From the NCBI RefSeq assembly GCF_003289925.1, contig NZ_QLZQ01000002.1:269282-333281 (forward strand): a stretch of DNA of 64,000 nucleotides. Direction: 5' to 3'. This DNA is from Planococcus maitriensis (GTDB taxonomy: Bacteria > Bacillota > Bacilli > Bacillales_A > Planococcaceae). A program made the translations under genes and the position numbers. The notes beneath the pieces were generated by a model. It saw only the letters and a program-made list of their open reading frames with translations. It had not been told where the DNA came from and ran no database searches. Of this stretch, positions 59,709 to 64,000 are shown piece by piece (position 1 is the first letter of the stretch; every line of letters starts with the position of its first letter).

Positions 59709-60689
59709 TTATTTCCCCTCCAGCCAGCGTACCGCATCTTTTGCGTGGTACGACATCAGAATATCCGCTCCTGCACGTTTCATGCTGAGCAATGTTTCAA
59801 GGACGATCTTCTCTTCATCGACCCAGCCGTTTTGGGCAGCTGCCTTGACCATCGCATATTCACCCGACACATTGTAAGCGACGATCGGGATATCGAAGTT
59901 ATCGCGCACTTCGCGGATGATATCGAGATAGGACAGCGCGGGTTTGACGATCATGAAATCTGCGCCTTCGTTGACATCGGACGATGCTTCACGCAGCGCT
60001 TCCATGCGGTTTGCCGGGTCCATCTGGTAAGTTTTGCGGTCGCCGAACTGCGGAGTCGAATGTGCCGCTTCGCGGAATGGGCCGTAGTAAGCGGAAGCAT
60101 ATTTCACGCCGTATGACATGATCGGGATATGGCTGAATCCTGCTTCATCAAGGCCATAGCGGATCGCTGCGACAAACCCGTCCATCATGTTAGATGGCGC
60201 GATGATGTCTGCCCCGGCTTTCGCCTGGGACACAGCCGTACGCGCCAACAGGTCGAGCGACTCATCGTTCAGGATGACGCCGTCTTCAATGACGCCGCAA
60301 TGCCCATGGTCCGTATATTGGCATAAGCATGTATCCGCGATGACGACGAGTTCAGGATGGCGCTGCTTCGCGAAACGGATCGCTTCCTGTGTGATTGCGT
60401 GGTCGTGATACGCTTGCGAACCGACCGGGTCTTTGTCCTTCGGCACGCCGAACAGGATGACGGACGGAATGCCGAGTTCGACCACTTCATCCAATTCCTC
60501 GCCAAGGCGGTCGATTGAATAATGGTAGACGCCAGGCATCGAGGAGATTTCCTTTTTATAGTCTTCGCCTTCCACGACAAAAATCGGGTAGATGAAATCC
60601 TCTTTCTGTACGGTGGTTTCACGGACCATTGCACGTAGATTCGCAGAACCGCGCAGACGGCGGTGGCGGTCGAATTTCAAGTCTTTCAT
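59709..60689 (-). CDS. hemB: Porphobilinogen synthase
   Basis: It condenses two ALA molecules to porphobilinogen. The 326 aa have the zinc-site cysteines [14 protein letters not shown] (near 118), the active lysine regions ([28 protein letters not shown]). ATG 60689 gives [15 protein letters not shown]; a start three codons up is possible. Confidence 0.98.
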   Translation of the reverse strand: MKDLKFDRHRRLRGSANLRAMVRETTVQKEDFIYPIFVVEGEDYKKEISSMPGVYHYSIDRLGEELDEVVELGIPSVILFGVPKDKDPVGSQAYHDHAITQEAIRFAKQRHPELVVIADTCLCQYTDHGHCGVIEDGVILNDESLDLLARTAVSQAKAGADIIAPSNMMDGFVAAIRYGLDEAGFSHIPIMSYGVKYASAYYGPFREAAHSTPQFGDRKTYQMDPANRMEALREASSDVNEGADFMIVKPALSYLDIIREVRDNFDIPIVAYNVSGEYAMVKAAAQNGWVDEEKIVLETLLSMKRAGADILMSYHAKDAVRWLEGK

Positions 60690-61372
60690 AAGCTGCAACT
60701 TCCTTTCGCTATTGTCTGGATGATTTCAAGATAAGTATAGGTTTCAGGGCGGAAATGAACTTCCCCGCCTGCTTCCATGATGGCTCTTTCGGTAATATGC
60801 CCGATGGCGGCCGTCTTGATGTTCTTGAAATTCCCGCCCGCTTCCCGGTAGGCAGAAACTGCTGACGGGCTGGCGAAAATGATCGTGACATCAGACATCG
60901 CGGCGAGCGCTTGTGCATTGCTGCTCTTTTTGACGGTATCGTAGACGGTCCATTCATCGATTTCAAGCGGCATCGATAGAATCGTGTCTTTGGCGAGAGC
61001 TCCCCTGACAAACAAACAGCGTTCCTTGCCGGCGATGTCCGGAAATTCCCGGACAAAGACATCGGCACTGAACGTTGAAGGGATGAAGTCCACCGCATAG
61101 CCGTGTTCTTCCAGCATTTCAGCGGTCTTATCGCCGACAGCCGCTATTTTTGCATCCGTTTCGGGATGCAGCTTGCAAAAAGCTTCGGCGCTGTTGCGGC
61201 TCGTGAAAATGAGCCAGCCGTAACGGCTGAAATCCGGCGCGTCCGTGTTTCTCAAGACCGTTTCGATCAATGGCAGATACTCCACGTCCGCGCCTTTTTC
61301 CCGCGCCAATTCCGCCGCTTCTTTCGGCAGGCGGCTGCCGGTAAAAATGATGAGCGGTTTTTTCTTACACAT
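60686..61372 (-). CDS. hemD: Uroporphyrinogen-III synthase
   Basis: The 228-aa enzyme inverts ring D while closing hydroxymethylbilane. The poorly conserved HemD family is recognised from [20 protein letters not shown] at the start, [14 protein letters not shown], and [13 protein letters not shown]. It overlaps hemC by 8 bp and hemB by 4 bp. Confidence 0.92.
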   Translation of the reverse strand: MCKKKPLIIFTGSRLPKEAAELAREKGADVEYLPLIETVLRNTDAPDFSRYGWLIFTSRNSAEAFCKLHPETDAKIAAVGDKTAEMLEEHGYAVDFIPSTFSADVFVREFPDIAGKERCLFVRGALAKDTILSMPLEIDEWTVYDTVKKSSNAQALAAMSDVTIIFASPSAVSAYREAGGNFKNIKTAAIGHITERAIMEAGGEVHFRPETYTYLEIIQTIAKGSCSL

Positions 61373-62294
61373 TGCTTTCGGCGATGACGCGCTGGATCAA
61401 GTCGTATCCGCCTTGCGCACTGATTTTTTCAGCGACGATGCGGCCCGCTTCAACCGGGTCTGTGCCTGCCGCTGATTCTTTATACACTTGGTCGCCTTCC
61501 GGTGAAGAAATCAATCCGGTAAAGGACACTTCCTCGCCCGAAACCGTTGCATAGCCAGCAATCGGCACTTGGCAGCTGCCGTTCATGTCCTTCAGGAATT
61601 TACGCTCAGCCGTAACGGCCAATTCTGTTTCTTTATCGTTCACTTTCGCCAATTCCGCAAGTAGTTCTTCATCGTCTTCGCGGCATTCGATGGCCAGTGC
61701 GCCTTGGCCGATCGCCGGCAGGCAGTCTTCTGTATCCATGAATTCAGTGACGATGTCATCGCCCCAGCCCATGCGCTTAAGTCCGGCTGCTGCCAGGATG
61801 ATGGCATCGAAATCACCGGAATGGAGCTTCGCGAGGCGTGTATCGATATTTCCGCGGATCCACTGGACATCAAGGTCCGGGCGCAGCAAAAGAAGCTGTG
61901 AGCTGCGGCGCAGGCTGCTTGTGCCCACGACGGCGCCGACTGGCAAGTCCATCAATTTCACATGATCGTTGGCGATGAACGCATCGCGCGGGTCTTCACG
62001 CTCCGGGATACAGCCGATGACAAATCCTTCTGGAAGAACAGCCGGCATGTCTTTCATGCTGTGGACGGCGAAATCGATTTCCTTGGCATAAAGCGCCTGC
62101 TCGATTTCCTTGACGAAAAGCCCTTTGCCTCCCACTTTCGACAATTGGACGTCCAGGATGCGGTCGCCTTTTGTGACGATTTCCTTGATCTCGAACTCAA
62201 ACGGCGCACCTGCCGCTTTCATTTTCTCGATGAATTGATTGGTTTGCGTCAACGCAAGCTTGCTTCTTCTTGACCCTACAATGATTTTTCTCAA
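61365..62294 (-). CDS. hemC: Hydroxymethylbilane synthase
   Basis: It polymerises four porphobilinogens. The 309 aa begin [17 protein letters not shown] and hold the dipyrromethane-binding Cys in [17 protein letters not shown] (near 241). It is 18 bp after hemX. Confidence 0.98.
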   Translation of the reverse strand: MRKIIVGSRRSKLALTQTNQFIEKMKAAGAPFEFEIKEIVTKGDRILDVQLSKVGGKGLFVKEIEQALYAKEIDFAVHSMKDMPAVLPEGFVIGCIPEREDPRDAFIANDHVKLMDLPVGAVVGTSSLRRSSQLLLLRPDLDVQWIRGNIDTRLAKLHSGDFDAIILAAAGLKRMGWGDDIVTEFMDTEDCLPAIGQGALAIECREDDEELLAELAKVNDKETELAVTAERKFLKDMNGSCQVPIAGYATVSGEEVSFTGLISSPEGDQVYKESAAGTDPVEAGRIVAEKISAQGGYDLIQRVIAESNV

Positions 62295-62312
62295 CTGAAT
62301 CCTACCTTTCTA

Positions 62313-63143
62313 TTAATACCAAAAATGAAATTCCGATAAACGGCTGCCAAAAAAGAAATTAAGCAGCAAAATCAAAAACGCATACAGATGGGCCCAGGCA
62401 TAATTCATGCCATTCAAGTTCCCCCGCCGATGCCGCCATAGGATGAAGCTGTAGACGACCAGCAGGATGAACGAACCCACGATTTTTACATCCAATATGG
62501 AAAATTCCTCCAATGATACGACTGCCCATTGAAAGCCGAGGACAAGCGAGACGAACAGCATCGGAATCCCGACCAGGATCGAAATCGTCATGCCCTGTTC
62601 GGTCTGCCCGAGTGATGGCAGGCTGCTCCATTGCTTTGTCCATTTCTTCTGCTTCAACAGCCGGTACAGGATCAGGTGCAATGCGGAAAAGACGAACGAT
62701 AACGAAAATGCCGCATAGGACAGGATGGCGAATGTGATGTGGATGAACAACAGTTCCGACACCAATGCTTCCCCGACCGGCGACCGTTCGATCTGGACCG
62801 GCGCAAATGTATGGATAACCATAAAGATGAATCCGATGATGTTGATCAAAAATACCGCAAAGTCGAAACGGTAGAAAATCCGCAGGACGAGCGATAGCGT
62901 AACCAGCAGCCACGCATAGAAATAAATGCCTTCAAACAAAGTCAGAACCGGGAAGCGCTGCGTCTCGATGATATAGAGCACCAGGAACACGGTCTGCAAT
63001 AACCACACGGCCCCAAGAAGTGACATGGCGATCCGGATGGCTTTTTTCGTAGTATATAAATAATCGACAAAATAAAAGACAAGGCTGATAGCATATAGTA
63101 TAACCATAGCTTCATGCAGCCTTGCCATTGTTATATCAGCCAT
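62313..63143 (-). CDS. hemX: HemX/CcsA-type membrane protein
   Basis: The 276-aa protein has about eight TM helices and the CcsA-like core (SELLFIHITFAILSYAAFSL). In B. subtilis HemX lowers the level of glutamyl-tRNA reductase. ATG 63143 follows AAGGGGA; the longer frame extends 25 codons upstream without support. Confidence 0.92.
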   Translation of the reverse strand: MADITMARLHEAMVILYAISLVFYFVDYLYTTKKAIRIAMSLLGAVWLLQTVFLVLYIIETQRFPVLTLFEGIYFYAWLLVTLSLVLRIFYRFDFAVFLINIIGFIFMVIHTFAPVQIERSPVGEALVSELLFIHITFAILSYAAFSLSFVFSALHLILYRLLKQKKWTKQWSSLPSLGQTEQGMTISILVGIPMLFVSLVLGFQWAVVSLEEFSILDVKIVGSFILLVVYSFILWRHRRGNLNGMNYAWAHLYAFLILLLNFFFGSRLSEFHFWY

Positions 63144-63306
63144 CCTATTCCCCTTCGTTTCCATAATTAAAGGCGTTTCGCCTCTACATTTTAACATATA
63201 GATTCGAAAACGCCTCATTATAAGATAGCTCTATCCCGCTTTCGCGGTCCGATTGGGTCACTTTTCTCCGCAGCCGGCAGAAACCCGCGGCAAACCGGAA
63301 GTGATT

Positions 63307-64000
63307 TTATACTGTATAGCCTGGGCTTTCTTGCCCTTGCAGCGATTCCTGCTGCTTTTCAAGGCGTGCACGCTCCGCTTTCTGGCGCGTCGCAAGCGCT
63401 TGTTTTTCACGCTGCTCTTCGACTTCTTCCTCGATGCCGAAGATCTGCATGAACAATTCGAGCTGTTCGCGCGATTTTTTCGCCGTGCCCATTTCCTTCG
63501 CCTGCAAAATCGGCTCTTTCAACAATTGGTTGATGATCGATTTCGTGTGCTTGTTGAGGATCTTCTTCTCGCGATCCGTCAAATCCGGCATTTTGTTCTC
63601 GATGCTTTCCATCGTTTCCGCCTGTATGGTGAGCGCTTTTTCGCGCAATGCGGAAATGACCGGAACGACGCCGAGTGTCCCGAGCCAGTCGTTGAACTGG
63701 TCCGCTTCCTGCTCGATCATGCCTGCGATCTGTCTTGCCGCACGCTCGCGTTCAGCGAGGTTCGCTTCCACGATGCCTTGCATATCATCGATATCATACA
63801 AGAAGACATTCTGAAGATCGCCGATGCGCGGATCCATATCACGCGGCACTGCGATATCGACCATGAACAACGGCTTGCCTTTTCTGAGCTTCTCGACGAA
63901 TTGCATCAATTCGAGATCGATGACGAAATCCGTCGACCCGGTGGATGAAATGAGGATATCCGCTTCGAGTAAAGCGCATTGCAATTGATTCAAAGGTTTC
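63307..64000 (-). CDS. hemA: Glutamyl-tRNA reductase, C-terminal part
   Basis: The frame is open through the window's right end, so this is the last ~231 residues. Visible are the NADPH-domain segment [28 protein letters not shown], and the C-terminal dimerisation helices ([21 protein letters not shown]-like [18 protein letters not shown]). A charged Glu/Arg/Lys tail ends the protein. The catalytic Cys domain lies outside. It begins the heme operon. Confidence 0.95.
   Translation of the reverse strand, partial: KPLNQLQCALLEADILISSTGSTDFVIDLELMQFVEKLRKGKPLFMVDIAVPRDMDPRIGDLQNVFLYDIDDMQGIVEANLAERERAARQIAGMIEQEADQFNDWLGTLGVVPVISALREKALTIQAETMESIENKMPDLTDREKKILNKHTKSIINQLLKEPILQAKEMGTAKKSREQLELFMQIFGIEEEVEEQREKQALATRQKAERARLEKQQESLQGQESPGYTV

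Overview
The window reads as a chromosomal segment of a low-GC Gram-positive bacterium of the Bacillales, most likely Planococcaceae (Planococcus/Planomicrobium-like). The reasons are the moderate GC with strong AGGAGG-type ribosome sites, GTG and TTG starts, T-box leaders, a 6S RNA beside aspS, an L21 leader, and gene order that follows the Bacillus subtilis hemA-to-rarA region almost gene for gene. That order is known from memory; no search was run. Several B. subtilis sporulation genes of this region (spoVID, spoIIB, spoIVFA/FB, safA, bofC, spoVB) are not seen, while a Spo0B-like gene remains, so a non-sporulating or reduced-sporulation lineage is inferred.

Layout from left to right. 1-9.8 kb: 3' end of rarA (+), then on the minus strand tcdA, a 6S RNA, aspS and hisS with a T-box leader, a plus-strand SH3/amidase gene, then dtd and rel. 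9.9-20.7 kb: a beta-helix (pectate-lyase-like) gene of unknown role, apt, recJ, a LapA-like membrane protein, fused secDF, comN, yajC, tgt and queA. 20.7-29.9 kb: ruvB, ruvA, niaR (+), pheA, pheB, obgE, spo0B-like, rpmA, prp, rplU with its leader, minD and minC. 29.9-35.7 kb: mreD, mreC, mreB, radC, maf and a plus-strand AbgT transporter. 35.9-48.3 kb: prepilin peptidase and a complete-looking Gram-positive type IV pilus locus (pilO, N, M, major pilin, pilC, T, B, a VanW-domain protein, a small membrane protein and three minor pilin-like genes). 48.5-53.2 kb: a GAF-GGDEF protein cotranscribed with folC, and two divergent, overlapping ATP-grasp genes. 53.3-64 kb: a small M50-like protease gene between two near-identical terminators, valS with T-box, an AbrB-family membrane protein, and hemL-B-D-C-X-A (hemA runs off the window).

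Most genes are minus-strand and arranged in tight operons with 1-17 bp overlaps. They serve translation, tRNA modification, cell shape and division, heme synthesis and DNA repair. Accessory content is concentrated in the pilus locus, the ATP-grasp pair, the M50 insert and the beta-helix gene. GC-rich intergenic repeats of two types occupy the gene-free gaps, several of which coincide with places where B. subtilis carries sporulation genes. No tRNA or rRNA genes, insertion sequences, prophage or CRISPR arrays were seen.
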